DNA from: Rhabdophis nuchalis
Taxonomy: Eukaryota > Chordata > Lepidosauria > Squamata > Natricidae
DNA length: 64,000 bases
Direction of reading: 5' to 3'
Assembly: GCA_039707465.1 (NCBI GenBank)
Contig: CM077647.1
Span: 114,512,110-114,576,109 of the forward strand
Below, piece after piece: positions 11,917 to 23,967 of this stretch. The position numbers and the translations under genes are program-made. Every line of letters begins with the position of its first letter. Position 1 is the stretch's first letter. The notes beneath the pieces are model-generated. The model saw only the letters and a list, made by a program, of their open reading frames with translations. It searched no databases and was not told the origin of the DNA.

Positions 11917-12262
11917 TTTAATTTATAGACCGCTCCCTCTCCCCGAAGGGACTCGGAGCGGTGCACAGGGGAATTAAAATATACAAACATAAATATACAT
12001 AAATATAAATAAAATCAAGATTAAACAATTTATCCCTGCGCTAAAAACCCAAAATACTAAAAAAACTAACCCCTTAAAAATCCCTTAAAAACCCAATTAA
12101 ACAATAAACAGATGACTAACCTAGGCCGGCCAAGCAGAAAAAGTGCGTTTTTAATTTTTGACGGAAGGAGCGGAGGTCCGTCGTTGTTCTAATTTCGGGG
12201 GGCAGGTCCTTCCAGAGGGCCGGGCCCGCCACAGAGAAAGCCCTTCCCCTGGGCGTCGCAAC
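11917..12262 (-). mobile_element. L2-clade LINE 3' end, copy c, inserted in L1
   Basis: Contains the L2 3' stem-loop (accgctccctctccccgaag and its complement) and the conserved C-terminal coding end found in copies b, g and i. 5'-truncated at about 12262, after which the host L1 continues. Confidence 0.85.
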
Positions 12263-12265
12263 AAA

Positions 12266-12460
12266 TAGAAATAGCTGGAATATCTAGGAATGTAGTAAGA
12301 TGGTATACGATATTACTTGGTAACTGTGTAAACATATAGAGGGTGGGTTACTCCCAGTTGTATCTGTGTAGTTTTGCTTTGTCTTGTCAATGTCTTATTT
12401 ATGTTCTTTTTTCTGTTACTAATTTAAAAAAAATTAAAAATATTTTTTAAAAAAAAACCA
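12266..12460 (+). mobile_element. L1 LINE 3' UTR (right part)
   Basis: Continuation of the split L1: AT-rich 3' UTR ending in an A-rich run near 12420-12460. No coding content. Confidence 0.55.
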
Positions 12461-12795
12461 ATGATGGGATTTGCCAGATGAGCTGTTGAGGAGGGAACAA
12501 AACTGAGCCAATATGCGCAGGTAATGATTCCAGGTACTATCATAATTCATTTTCTCTCTGGAGTCTGCAGAGTATTCTCTGTGGACCCTCTCCATTCTCA
12601 TGGTATTTTGTGATCGTTGCTGTGTGGTATTGTTGTGTAAAAGGCATTAATCAGGTCTGGGAAGCTTAAGAAATGAGAGTCATATGCATATGTAATTCAT
12701 TTTCTGGGCCTACTTGATGCTGAACTGAGCTCCTTGCAACTGCTGCAGAAGCATCATCACTGTCCTCCACAACAGAAAGTTTTCTTTCTCTAGAT

Positions 12796-12930
12796 CAGGG
12801 GTCTCCAACCTTGGCAACTTTAAGATTTGTGTACTTCAACTCCCAGAATTCCTCAGCCAGCTTTGCTGGCTGAGGAATTCTGGGAGTTGAAGTACACAAA
12901 TCTTAAAGTTGCCAAGGTTGGAGACCCCTG
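12796..12930. mobile_element. Perfect-hairpin hAT-type MITE, copy 1
   Basis: Two identical 66-bp arms in inverted orientation around a 3-nt TTT loop, 135 bp in all, with no mismatch. It begins CAGGGGTCTCCAACCTTGG and ends with the exact complement. The internal word aactcccagaattcc recurs in four other hairpins in the window. It encodes nothing. The terminal CAGGGG is typical of hAT elements. Confidence 0.9.
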
Positions 12931-13261
12931 CAGTATAGGACCCTGGAAGGTCTTGTTTTTGGCTCTTCCCAAGTAAAGAAACCAGTAGTTCATGGTAAGC
13001 TGCTGGCTTTGGAAATTAAATCCATCATTGGCTCTTCTCCCCTTGGGGTTTATTGGGTGAGTTTGTTTATTTTTTTTACTCTGCTGCAGTTTAGGAGAAT
13101 CTCTGCAGCTTAGAAATACAACAGCAGGCCCGTAGAAAATAAAAATGCAAAGACACAAAGAAAAACTAAAAACATGAAGCATACAATACCACCACACCAG
13201 CTCTCTACCATTCAGCCAAGAATGGCAAAGGGTCGAACTGAATTCCAAACTACCTGAAAAC
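12931..13261. other. Intergenic DNA, no recognised feature
   Basis: No gene or repeat family recognised. A 146-codon minus frame spans it but crosses the hairpin and a LINE end, so it is not a gene. Confidence 0.4.
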
Positions 13262-13322
13262 TTGTTTATATAGAATGAAAACTTCATTGTCACTTTAAAT
13301 GTACACTAATCAGCATATATTA
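13262..13322 (-). mobile_element. Rex1-like LINE 3' terminus fragment
   Basis: In reverse complement it matches the 3' end of the Rex1-like element at 23610-23655 (tgctgattagtgtacattta followed by aagtgacaat). Only about 60 bp remain. Confidence 0.7.
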
Positions 13323-13326
13323 AAGC

Positions 13327-13468
13327 CAGGGTCTCCAACCTCGGGGATTTTAAGCCCGGCGGACTTCAACTCCCAGAATTCCCCAGCCTGCTACTATGCT
13401 ACGCTGGCTGGGGGATTCTGGGAGTTGAAGTCCGCCAGGCTTAAAGTTCCCAAGGTTGGAGACCTCTG
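13327..13468. mobile_element. Hairpin hAT-type MITE, copy 2 (diverged)
   Basis: Same family as the 12796 element: long inverted arms containing cttcaactcccagaattccc, with a short non-palindromic loop (tactatgctac). The arms show several mismatches, so this copy is older. Confidence 0.85.
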
Positions 13469-13469
13469 C

Positions 13470-15585
13470 TCTAGATAGAATAAGGAAACTTGGTTTAGGG
13501 GTGTACAAAGATTTCCAAGGAAAACATTCAATGTTCTGGAATTTAATGCCAAACTTTAAGCAAAATATTTTGTGTTTGTCCAGATCTTACGACCAAATGG
13601 TACGTTTCATTTCATTTCACTGTTTTGAGTATTCCAGCTTCCTGTGATTCCTTTCTTTTTAATTTTTCCCTGGAGATTCATTAAGCAAAAGAAGAACAGG
13701 CAGGATTCCAACCTCACAGATATTGGCTTGAACTAATGAGGGGGAGAGGTGAATGACAACCAAATTACATTTTAAATATTTAAAAAGCATTATACTGTAA
13801 ACAGTTTGAAAATAGTTTGTAGACAAAAGACTGTTGCTTGCTGCTTAAGTGAATGTATTTGTTTATTTAAAAGTTTAAGTGTTACAGCATATGCATTGCA
13901 TTACAAGTATGCAATCACTTGCATTATAGGTATTACATTGTTGAACTTTCTGATTGCAAATGCTGAAGTTACGTTGCTTTGTTGAGCTTTGCAGATGATT
14001 TGTCAAGTGCAAATTGTGCATTTTAATGCATATGCATTAAAGATATTGCTGTGCAGTTGTACTTCAAATTAATAAAGGGATAAATTTGCTCCTTTGTTGG
14101 TTCTTGTAGGCTGAGATAATAGTTTTGCTTTTATGGTAATTGTTCGTGGGTTGTATTAAAATGAAACAATCGATTATTTGGTTTTATTTATTTATTTGTT
14201 AGATTTTTACATAATAAACCCTCCTCCTCCTATGTTCTCCATAACAGCAGCACTGTGAATGGATTGGAAGCAAAAGGAGTGACTAGCCCAAATTCATGCA
14301 GCTGGCTTTCATGGCTAAGGTGGGACTAGAGCTCACAGTCTCCTTATTGCTAGATTAGCATTTTAATTATAATACCAATCTAGCTCTCAGAGTTGCCTGT
14401 TCAAACTGTAAAAGATGTTCTTGGATCTTGTTTTCATTGTTTGCTATAGGCTATTTTTAAAAAAAATTTAAAAAGAATTTCGCACATTTTTAGGCTGATA
14501 GATGGCATTCATCAAGGACTGCTACCTTACCTAACTTAATGACCATAATGTAAAAAACAAGGAAAAAATTATCTGGTTGTGGTTTTTTTTTTTTTCCACC
14601 GTTTTCTAAGAGGAAAATAGTCGTGTTTGTTGTAGTTTTCTTCTACTGGAATATAGGAATGCACTATAACAACTAAAGCAATTTTCTAAAGTGGGAGGAT
14701 TTTTTTTTCAAGGTTTCACATATTTGTTCTATTTCATACATATCTCTGATTCAATTCCATGCATGCAGAGAATTGTGCATACTTCCTGCAATGGTAAATT
14801 TGAAAGTATTGTAATTTGTATTGTAAGATAGATTGCCATCTTCACAAAATAGATTCCACTATGATTGATTGTGATGGAGGAATTGATAGCCCATGATCAG
14901 CTAAAAGCTGTAAGATTTCCACAGAGGCTAAGTCTTGGTATATCCATGTGCATATTTTTGGGGTATTCTGTTAGTGGCATATTTTTTAAAAATCCCTAAT
15001 TTATGTATGGATATGATCTTTTCCATCAAAAAAACATCTTAGTTTAGAATATGATTGAAGGTCAACATGCCAGATTGTAAACTGGAAATGATCCAACTGT
15101 ATTTTGTATAATTACAAAAACAATTTAGAATCTTCAAGTCTCTTCTATCGATATATCAAATATATAAAGTGGGGGGGACTTCATTTCTTTGAACCTTACA
15201 TTTTTAGAGGAAGTTCATCTGTTTAATTAATAGTTTTAAACCAATTTTCTTTTTAAAATTGATTTTTTAATTACCGGTATCCTCCTTCATGAATCCTTAA
15301 AACTGTTGTAGTAGAGTAAAATGTCAAGACATGGTATGTCTGTGTAGAAGAATTGTTGTTTTCTAAAATCACCTGCAGGAGGCAGCAAACTATAAATCAT
15401 GCCAATTATTTGCTTTCCTAATGCTTTCCTATCTGAAACCAAAAGGCTACATATAATTTGTAAAACGATTCTTTTTATATTTTACACAGTGATTCTTTTA
15501 ATGTTTTTAAAGACATGAAACGTACAGTTTTTTGTGTTTCTGTTAGGAATTTTGACAATTTGCTTTACCCCTCTGCAATCCTGTT
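13470..15585. other. AT-rich intergenic DNA
   Basis: No gene seen. A tRNA-SINE-like fragment in reverse orientation may lie at about 14225-14395 (an agctggctttcatggctaag and gggactagagctcacag pattern). The rest is unassigned. Confidence 0.45.
14225..14395 (-). repeat. Possible degenerate tRNA-derived SINE
   Basis: Contains a reversed B-box-like sequence (gggactagagctc) and a gene-head-like end (accaatctagctctc) in the arrangement of old MIR-like SINEs. Weak call. Confidence 0.35.
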
Positions 15586-15704
<119 letters not shown>

Positions 15705-15839
15705 TAGCAGCCGGCTTCTCTGAATTATAGCTCATTTCATCAGGCCTATAAAATATCCTATTATAAACATGCAATTTCACATAGTTTTCAGGGAAGAGAA
15801 TAATTAAATATACCATTCCAGATAAGTGATAAATTGTCA

Positions 15840-16236
15840 GTCTCGCTATTTCTGGCTTCGCTGCCATGGAAACGGGGAGGGTGGGGGGTTTGGGGTGAAT
15901 GTGTTCTGCTGGTGGACAATGTTGATGTTTCGTGTTATCTCCTGCTAACGGACCTGCATTCCAGGATGGTGAAGACCTGCCCACCTGATGTTGGAGATGG
16001 CTGCATATTGGACAATGCACAGGGGGGGTTTGGGGATTGGGATGGGCTTAAGCTTAATACTTTCTGTTCGCGCCTAAACTATTCATTCTCAGCTTTACTT
16101 GGTCTGTACGCTCTCGTAACTTAGTAAAAGTAGCCTTAACATTTCAAAATAATGTCTAAGTGTGATCTTTCCTGAGTCAACGAAGAAACAGGCCTGACAT
16201 TAAGCTGAGAATCAACAAAACCAAAAACCTGCCCTG
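15840..16236 (+). other. Leader of the Ty3/gypsy element (possible LTR or 5' UTR remnant)
   Basis: Non-coding sequence between the GATA array and the pol ORF, less AT-rich than its surroundings. I could not find a matching copy downstream of the element, so no LTR pair can be claimed. Confidence 0.35.
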
Positions 16237-19200
16237 ATGACGGACCCTTCACAAGAGGAGCCTCCGTTGGTGGAGGTCCTGCCTGAAACCATTTTGGGAG
16301 CTGAAGCATCGCATCCTCCTGCTCAATCTGAAGGGATCAGGTCAGTGATGGAAGGTTTGGCTGGCCTAGATCTAAATCTGCCTGCTGAAGAATCAGTCAA
16401 ACCTAAACGTTGGTCTGAAGGGGTTGGAATGAGTGGGGTAAACGTCTCCAGGCGTCGAATTTCCCCAAAGAAAGTCATTCCGGAGCTCCTAAGAGAAGAA
16501 CGGGAACTAAGGGAGATGGCTCAGGACCTACTCCGCCAGGCAGATGAGAAAAATTTAGCCCTGGAAAAAATCTGGGGGAGGGAGGCGGATCGCCCACAGC
16601 CAAGAGGTTCACAGGCAGCTCCAGACAGACGAAGCAGGGCTTCAACACCCTGCGATGTGCAGGCTCTCATTGATTCTGGGTGTTCAAAATGTCTCATAAG
16701 CCAAGACATCGTGTCTTCGATGGGTTTTCACCTTAAGACCCTGAAAACTCCCATAGCCTTTTGCCAAATGGATGGTTCTGTAGCTGGGGGAACCCCAGCA
16801 TCTTTTATCACCGAACCAATTCATGTTTCTATAGGCACAGGCCATACTGAGACCATCAACTTTATTGTAACTGCCATTGCCGATAATGCTGTAATTTTGG
16901 GGGTCAATTGGCTTCGAAAATGGAATCCTCTGATAAACTGGAAGGAAGGTTGGGTGCGCATTCCTTTATCCCTCCCGGAAGATACCTCTCTTCCATCAGA
17001 AACTGATCAACCCCCACGCCATCAGCCACCCCCCCATATTGAATCTGCTGCGCATTTATTGGATTTCCCATCACCCGAGGTCATACCAGGTGAGGAGAAA
17101 ATTCCCAAAGAATATTGGGACCTAAAGGATGCTTTCAGTGAAAGATCTTGTGACTCCCTTCCTCCTCATAGGGCTACTGACTGTTCAATTGATTTTCTTC
17201 CTGGGGTTCAATTACCCAAACCTCGTATGTATTCAATGACCCCACGGGAGATGGAGGAATTACGTAAATTCATCGATAAAAACCTTCAAAGGGGTTTCAT
17301 TGAACCAGCTAGGCCCCGTGTAGCTGCACCAGTTATGTTTAGAGAAAAGAAAGATGGCACTCTAAGATTAATACAGGACTATTCATATCTCAACACCATT
17401 TGTGGACACAATATTTACCCCCTTCCGCTCATGAAGGACATGCTTGCTCACCTGGCTACCGGTAAGATTTTTACGAAGCTGGACTTACGTGAAGCATATT
17501 ACAGGGTTAGGATCAAAGAGGGGGACGAATGGAAGACAGCTTTTAACTGTCCACTCGGATGTTTCCAGTTCAAAGTCCTCCCTTTCGGTCTTCAAGGTGC
17601 CCCTTCAGTGTTTATGCAACTGATCAATGAGGTTCTCCACGAGCACCTTTACAAGGGAGTAATTGTTTACATTGATGACATCGTCGTCTACTCGCAAACC
17701 CACGACGAGCACGTTAAACTAGTGCGCTCCGTATTAAATAAGTTGCGTTCCGCTGAACTTTATGCCAAACTCTCTAAGTGTGAGTTTCACCAGGAAAGAA
17801 TTGACTATTTGGGTTACCGTATCTCCTCTGAGGGAGTTGAAATGGATCCTGCTAAAGTCAAGGCAGTGACGGAGTGGGCCCCTCCCCGTACCCGTAAACA
17901 ATTGCAAAGTTTTTTAGGATTTGCGAATTTTTACCGCCAATTTATTCCGTCATTCGCTGATATTGCCTTACCCATTACAAACCTTCTGAAAACAAAAGGC
18001 GAAGGCAAATCTCGTCCTGGAGCCCCTCTCAAATGGACGATGGAATGTCAGGCCGCTTTCGAAAAGCTTAAACGGTTGTTTGCGGCTGAGCCTGTTCTTA
18101 AACACCCAGATGTGAATTCCCCATTTGTGATTCAGGCGGATGCTAGTGATGTCGCGGTAGGCGCAGTCCTGTTACAACTCAATCAACATGGCCAATTACA
18201 ACCCTGTGCTTACACATCTCGGAAACTCACTGCGTCCGAACGCGGTTGGGCGATTTGGGAAAAGGAGGCTTTTGCTGTTCGGTGGGCTCTCATGACTTGG
18301 CGACATTTTCTTGAGGGTGCCCCACATCCTTTCGAGGTCTGGACGGACCATAAAAATTTGGAAGCGCTTACCTCTTCTCGGAAATTGTCCCCAAGGCAAC
18401 TTCGTTGGTCTCATTATTTCCATCGTTTCAATTTCCACCTCAAATACATTCCTGGGGGGAAAAATTTTATGGCTGATGCACTTTCCAGATTGCCTCAATA
18501 TGATGTATCTAAGCTCACCATTGTACAACCGATAATGCCACTCACTTTACCTGCTACTCCAGTATCTAATATAGCCCAAACTACTGTCCAGACTACTCCA
18601 CCTGCTGACCTAATTGCTCGTATTAAGGATGAATTACTTACTGATGATTGGTATTCGGCTCATTCTGGTGATTGTACTACCAGAGACGATCTTCCCTGGA
18701 TTGGTTCTAAAATATATGTTCCTGCTACATTACGTCCTTTTGTCTTGCAACGAGCACACGACTCACGTTTAGCTGGTCATTTCGGTTTCGTTAAAACTAT
18801 TCATCTTATCAAGAGACAGTTCTGGTGGCCATCAATGAAGAAAGATGTTGAATCGTATATTGCCAGTTGCCCTGTATGTGCGGCCTCAAAACGTGCGCCG
18901 GGTAAGCCGCAGGGTCTTCTCCAGTCTGTGGCTACCCCGGAAAGGCCTTGGAAGGAAATTTCAATGGACTTTATAGTTGATCTTCCACCCAGTCAGGGTT
19001 ATACCGTTATCTGGGTAGTTACCGATCTTTTTTCTAAACAAGTTCATTTTGTCCCCTGTACTAAGATTCCTTCTTCCAAATCTCTGGCTAGACTTTTCGT
19101 TTCCCATATCTATCGTTTTCATGGAGTCCCGCAACGCATCATCTCCGATAGAGGAACCCAATTTACTTCCCGTTTTTGGAAGGAGTTTCTGAGACTAATT

Positions 19201-19510
19201 GGCTCCGCCCAAAGCTTAAGCTCCGCCTACCACCCTCAGACGAATGGATCTTGTGAGAGGGTTAATTCCGTCCTCGAACAGTACTTACGCTGTTTTATTA
19301 ATTTCCAGCAAGATGATTGGGCTGATCTTCTCATACACGCCGAAGTTGCGTATAATAACTCTGTTCACTCCAGTACGAATATGACCCCCTTTAAAATCAT
19401 CTACGGACAGGACTTTGTGCCCATACCCGAACTGCCTCACGTCTCGGCGACAGTTCCCTCTCTATCTGAATGGTCCTCTCGATTATCTTCTGTTTGGCCG
19501 CTTCTCCGGG
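16237..19510 (+). mobile_element. Ty3/gypsy retrotransposon pol ORF (protease, RT, RNase H, integrase), gag-less
   Basis: The frame runs uninterrupted from 16237 to 19668 (1143 codons); residues up to about 1092 are gypsy. After a charged N-terminal region (1-135) come an aspartic protease (ALIDSG, D146), RT with YIDD at 478-481, RNase H (IQADASDVAVGAVL near 630, then ADALSRLP), the integrase HHCC zinc finger (ending CPVC), and a DDE core at D911, D971, E1007 with the usual 35-residue D-E spacing. The style resembles vertebrate sushi-like chromoviruses. A normal gag capsid region and the C-terminal chromodomain are missing, and no LTR pair was found. The catalytic residues are intact and no stops have accumulated, so it is young or has been kept. 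Probably an internally deleted element; a co-opted gene is possible but unsupported. Confidence 0.88.
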
Positions 19511-19645
19511 AAACTGGGTATCGCCAACCGGCATTGCCCGGCCGACGGTACCCGGAGAAGACCCTCTCTATGGGAGCGGATCGGTTGAAGGGAAGTATGG
19601 GGCAGGAGGCGGTCTCGTATGTAGCTAGGCCCCGAGCCATGACTA
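19511..19645 (-). mobile_element. L2-clade LINE fragment, copy d, fused to the gypsy ORF
   Basis: In reverse complement it matches the C-terminal coding part of L2 copies g and i (a cacccggagaag-type word, then ctctctgtgggagcg-like, then a tagctaggtccc-like word). Read forward, it happens to extend the gypsy frame by about 50 codons to the stop at 19666-19668. Both its ends are cut. Confidence 0.8.
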
Positions 19646-19669
19646 TCCCCACTCAGTTGTGCTCTTAAT

Positions 19670-21184
19670 TAAAATTATTACTAAAATAAGGCCTTTCCTC
19701 TGTATGCCACAGGAATAAAGCACTATTAATTGCTAGAATAAATAATCCAGCAAATTAATATTTAATGAGCATGTATAATTTTACGTTTTTTAGAAAAATC
19801 TGTGATCTATTATTCTAAAATCTTGCTTTGAGTAGAAAATTAATGTCTAGTTTCCATTATTTTCCTGCACTAGTTAGAATAGAAATCACTGCTGTATTGT
19901 TCAAATATTTCCAGCCAAGATTTCTATGGTCATTAACAGCTGCAATTCAAGTGACACAGCATTCCCTGATTATTCAGACATTTTAAGCTATATGCAATTT
20001 AAACACATAAGACTGGTCGCTCTGGGGAAGCAAAAAGAGCTGAACGCCTGTTTGCCAGGCCCTGCCAGAAGATAAAAATGCCAGCGAGTTGCTCACAACC
20101 ATTGTGCTGCTGTGACTCTGTCACTTCTTTGGTTGAATGAGCACTCCAGGCCAAAAAGCAGGAATGGCAAAGCCGCTGAACCAGTTTGGCTGCCTTTGCC
20201 ACCAGAAGCCGGGGCAGGCCTGGAGTCGTCCTATACCAGACCCAGACTGCAAAGGTTTGTCTTTCTCTCCACAAAGTCGCAAAAATCCAAAGGGGTACAC
20301 CCAGGCTTTAAAAGAGTGCAATTGAATTGATGCCCTGTGAACTTGAGTGGGGTACAGTGATGATGTTACCATTTTGGGATGATGGAATTTCTGCAAACAA
20401 AAGCCAAGCTCAGAGAACACCAGGGACTCCAACAGTTATTCAATGATGAGGGAAAGCCCTTCTCCACACTTCCAAAACTGTCTTTTGATCTATACATATG
20501 TACATGGTTCTTAACTGGAAAAAGGGAGATCCTGAGGTAGAAGAAGGCAAAGCAACATCTCCAGGGGTATTCTTCTGGCCCTCTCACCTGAAAGTTTCTT
20601 GGAACGTTGCCATTCCCCACAGCTGGCACTTAAGTGGCAACATTTGCATGATGCTGAATGTCTTGGTTTATCTTCTCCAAAAATACAAGAGAACACTTAG
20701 AGGGGTAAAAAATCTTGACTCAGCAGGCAGAGGCACAGCTAGCCAAGACCACCTTGTTTGTGGGACACCTTGCATCATTTTTCTTTCAGGACAAAAATCA
20801 TGCAAAGTAACAGCAAGTTGTTAGATTGTGGATCGTCTCCTCTGCTCCCATTATAAGTTCAAATATAGTGAAGGATCTAATCTTCTCCCAAGTACTGAAA
20901 ATTCAACTTCCTGAGCAGTTGATCTCTAATTGTAGCCACAGAGTGGAGATGGATATTATTATATCCTTCATGTAGAGTAAGCAAAATATTTTCAATCAGT
21001 TCTGACACTTAAGTCTTAGAAGAGAGCAAAGTTTTCAGAAAATCCCTATCAAGTCAATTGTAGAAAAAATGCTCTCTAGAAGGAACTTTTTTTTAAAAAT
21101 AATTGTGTGGCAGACCAACTCAAGCCTTCTTACGGCCATTTTCCCACTTCGTTGTAAGTGACAAATTCAATCAATCAGAATAGA
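19670..21184. other. Intergenic DNA, no recognised feature
   Basis: Several overlapping frames of 60-110 codons lie at 20000-20820 on both strands, but none shows a domain. Composition is slightly higher in GC at 20010-20330. I see no repeat family I can name. Confidence 0.4.
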
Positions 21185-21245
21185 CCTGGAAAGGAAGTTG
21201 GAGATCTTCTAATCCAATCCCTTGATCAAGCAGGAGACTCTATAC

Positions 21246-21602
21246 CAGGGGTGTCAAACTCAAGGCCCAGGGGCTGGATCCAACCTGGGGTGTGTGCTTA
21301 GATCTGGCCCACAGGGCTGCCCTGGAAACAGTGGACTGGTCCGCTGTGCCTCTGCCAGGAAAAATGGAGCTCAGGAAGGCCATGCACTGAGCTCTGTTTT
21401 TGGCTGTGATAGCCTCCTACAACCCTCTGCCAGCCAAAGTGGAGCTCAGGAGGGGTGCAAGCACTCAGGCCACCACAAGAGCCCCTGACATGACTGACAT
21501 TGAGCTGGCCATGCCCAGCCTGACCATGCTCACCTGCCCCCCCCCCCGAGGTCAAACACAACCCTGATGCAGCCCTCAATGAAATTGAGTTTGACAGCCT
21601 TG
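21246..21602. mobile_element. hAT-type MITE inserted in CR1
   Basis: The ends are CAGGGGTGTCAAACTC and GAGTTTGACAGCCTTG, near-complementary termini of a well-known hAT group. The flanking 8-bp duplications are ctctatac (21238-21245) and ctccatac (21603-21610), 7 of 8 matching. 357 bp, non-coding. Confidence 0.85.
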
Positions 21603-22192
21603 CTCCATACCATTTCAAACAGGTGGCTGTTAAGTCTTTTCATAAAAACCTCCAGTAATAAAGCATCTACAACTTCTGAAGACAAGCTGTTCCATTGTTT
21701 AATTGTTCTCACTGTTAGAAGTTTCTCCTTAATTCCAGATTGCTTTTCCCCTTGATTAGTTTCCATGCATTGTTTTTTTTTCTTGCCTGAGGGTGCTTTG
21801 GAAAATAAGTTGCCCCCTCTTCTTTGTGGCAGTCCCTCAAATATTGGAATACTGCTATCATGTCACCCCTAGTTCTTCTTTTCTCTAGACTAGTCATATC
21901 CAATTCCTGCAACCATTCTTCATATGCTTTTGTCTCCAGGCCTTTAATTATCTTAGTTGCTCTTCTTTGTATTTTTCCCAAAGTCTCAATATCTGTTTTG
22001 TAATTCAAAGCTGGATGCAGTATTCCAGGTGTGCTCTTAGGATTTATAAAGCAGTACTAATTCTTCCTGATTTTGATCTACGCCTCTGTTTATACAATCA
22101 AGGATTGTATTCGCATTTTTTGGCTGCTGCCACACATGGCTGGCTCATGTTTAAATGATCATCCACTAGGACTCCAAGATATCCCTCACAGT

Positions 22193-22406
22193 CCAGTGGT
22201 GGGTTTCTACTGGTTCGGACTGGTTTGGCCAAACCGGTAGTAGCTTGGTGATCTGGGTGCCTGCTATGCCCCTGAACTAGTTTGCCATCTTGTTTTTGGC
22301 TTCTGCGCATGCACAGAGCAATTTTTGTTGTATTGTGCATTGTGTGTATTCCACACAGTGCGGCGTTGAGCAAACTGGCAGTAGCCACTGTCAGAACCCA
22401 CCACTG
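22193..22406. mobile_element. hAT-type MITE (CAGTGGTGGG ends) inserted in CR1
   Basis: Termini CAGTGGTGGGTTTCTAC and GAACCCACCACTG. The flanks ctcacagt and ctcacagc form a 7-of-8 target duplication. Related copies lie at 28121, 54233 and, one-ended, at 26839 and 59483. Confidence 0.85.
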
Positions 22407-22668
22407 CTCACAGCTGCTGTTTTTGAGCCAGGTTTTACCTAATCTATACTTGTATTTTTGGTTTTTCCTACCTTGGTGTAAAACCTTGCTTTTCTCACAT
22501 TAAATTTAATTTTGTTGGCTAGATCTATTGTTCAAGTGTGTTGAGATCCTTTTGGATCATGAGCTTGATTTCTGGGGTGCTGGCTATTCCTGCCCGTTTA
22601 CTGTCATCTGCTAATCTTACGAGCTCCTCTTCTATTCCCTCATCTAAGTCAATTATGAAGATAAGTTC

Positions 22669-23676
22669 ATGCAGGTGTGAAGAAAAGTTTCCAATTACCT
22701 CTCCTTAAGTACGGGTTCCCCACAGGGCTGTGTTTTGAGTCTGTTACTGTTCATCCTGATGGCCCATGACTGCTGTGCCAAGTCTGCCATGAATCATATT
22801 GTGAAATATGCAGATGACAAGGCAGTGGTGGGTCTTATCCAGGATGACAATGAAGATTCTTATAGAGAAGAGGTGAAGCCTTTGGTGGACTGGTGCAATA
22901 AAAATAATCTGGTTTTGAATGTTAATAAAACAAAGGAGATTATTGTTGATTTTAGAAAGAGCTGGCATAGCCATACTCCACTTTGTATCAAGGCTGCACT
23001 TGTAGAGGTAATCAACAGTATTAAGGGGGTGCAGTTAACTAACTATCTGACTTTGTCTCTTCATACGTTATCTTTAGTAAAGCGTGCAAATCAGTGTTTG
23101 CATTTCCTGCATCAGATAAGGAGCGCACATCTTTCTCCCTGTGTCCTGGCCACTTTTTACAGAGGCATGATTGAGAGAGTTTTAACAAACTGCCTCACTG
23201 TTTGGTTGCTGGCAGCAGTGCCTCAGATAGAAGGTCCATACAGAGAGTGGTAAGGACAGCTGAAAAGATTATAGGAAGCTCACTTCCTGTCACTCAGGAT
23301 ACTACTTATAAGCGCTATGTGCTTAGAGGACAAAGCACTGACAGAGACCCCTCATACCCACCGCAGTCTTTTTCTGTTGCTCCCCTCTGGGAGGAGATTT
23401 CAAAGTATTTATAGCCGGACTACTAGATTCTGTAACAGCTTTGTTCCCTATGCCATCCGTCTGGTAAATTCACAGGATTCGTTTTTTTCACTATATATGT
23501 ATATATGTGAAGTGGTGTTTATCTGTATCATATGTGTGTGTACGTGTGTGTGGGTATATGCATAATGGTTATCTTTTGAGAACTGAATGCAATGGACTTT
23601 TATTTTAATGTATGCTGATTAGTGTACATTTAAAGTGACAATAAAGATTTAATTCTTATTCTATTCTATTCTAAAT
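22669..23676 (+). mobile_element. Rex1-like non-LTR retrotransposon fragment inserted in CR1
   Basis: Forward frames encode the RT core (GSPQGCV-like start with one frame break, then KYADDKAVVGLI), NKTKEIIVDFRK, an RRAHLSP-like segment, ALQRVVRTAEKIIG-like and LLPSGRRFQS. The 3' UTR ends tgctgattagtgtacattta followed by aagtgacaataaag and a TTCTA-rich tail. 5'-truncated just upstream of the RT catalytic loop. Several frameshifts. The opposite orientation to the host CR1 shows it is a later insertion. Confidence 0.82.
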
Positions 23677-23709
23677 CTAAAACAGGAACTTGTGGTATTC
23701 CACTGCTTA

Positions 23710-23967
23710 CCGTGTTTCCCCGAAAATAAGACAGGGTCTTATTTTCTTTCGGCCCCCGAAATAAGCACTTGGCCTTATTTTGAGGGAGGTCTTATTATTT
23801 TTGTGGTGCAGGAGGCGGTGAGCGTGGTCACTTCATGGCTGCTGCTATGTTGCAATATTTTCAGGGAGGGCTGAAAATATTTTTGGGGGAGGTCTTATTT
23901 TAGCGCATGCACTCAAAAGCTCGATTGGGCTTATTATCTAGGGAGGTCTTATTTTCAGGGAAACAGA
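23710..23967. mobile_element. MITE with TTTCCCCGAAAATAAGAC-type inverted ends
   Basis: Left end ccgtgtttccccgaaaataa, right end complementary (gtcttattttcagggaaaca). It contains internal sub-repeats of ggaggtcttatt. Flanked by TTA on both sides. The superfamily is not settled from sequence alone. Inserted in CR1. Confidence 0.75.

Noticed and set aside
19511..19668. C-terminal chromodomain of the gypsy element
   Set aside because: The sequence is antisense L2 LINE, not a chromodomain.
20000..20824. Cluster of overlapping 60-108 codon frames on both strands
   Set aside because: No domain, no consistent splice structure, and frames overlap on opposite strands. Probably composition.
22735..23253. 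Host gene encoding a 172-residue protein
   Set aside because: It carries the YADD loop and neighbouring motifs of a Rex1-like reverse transcriptase, and sits as an insertion in CR1.
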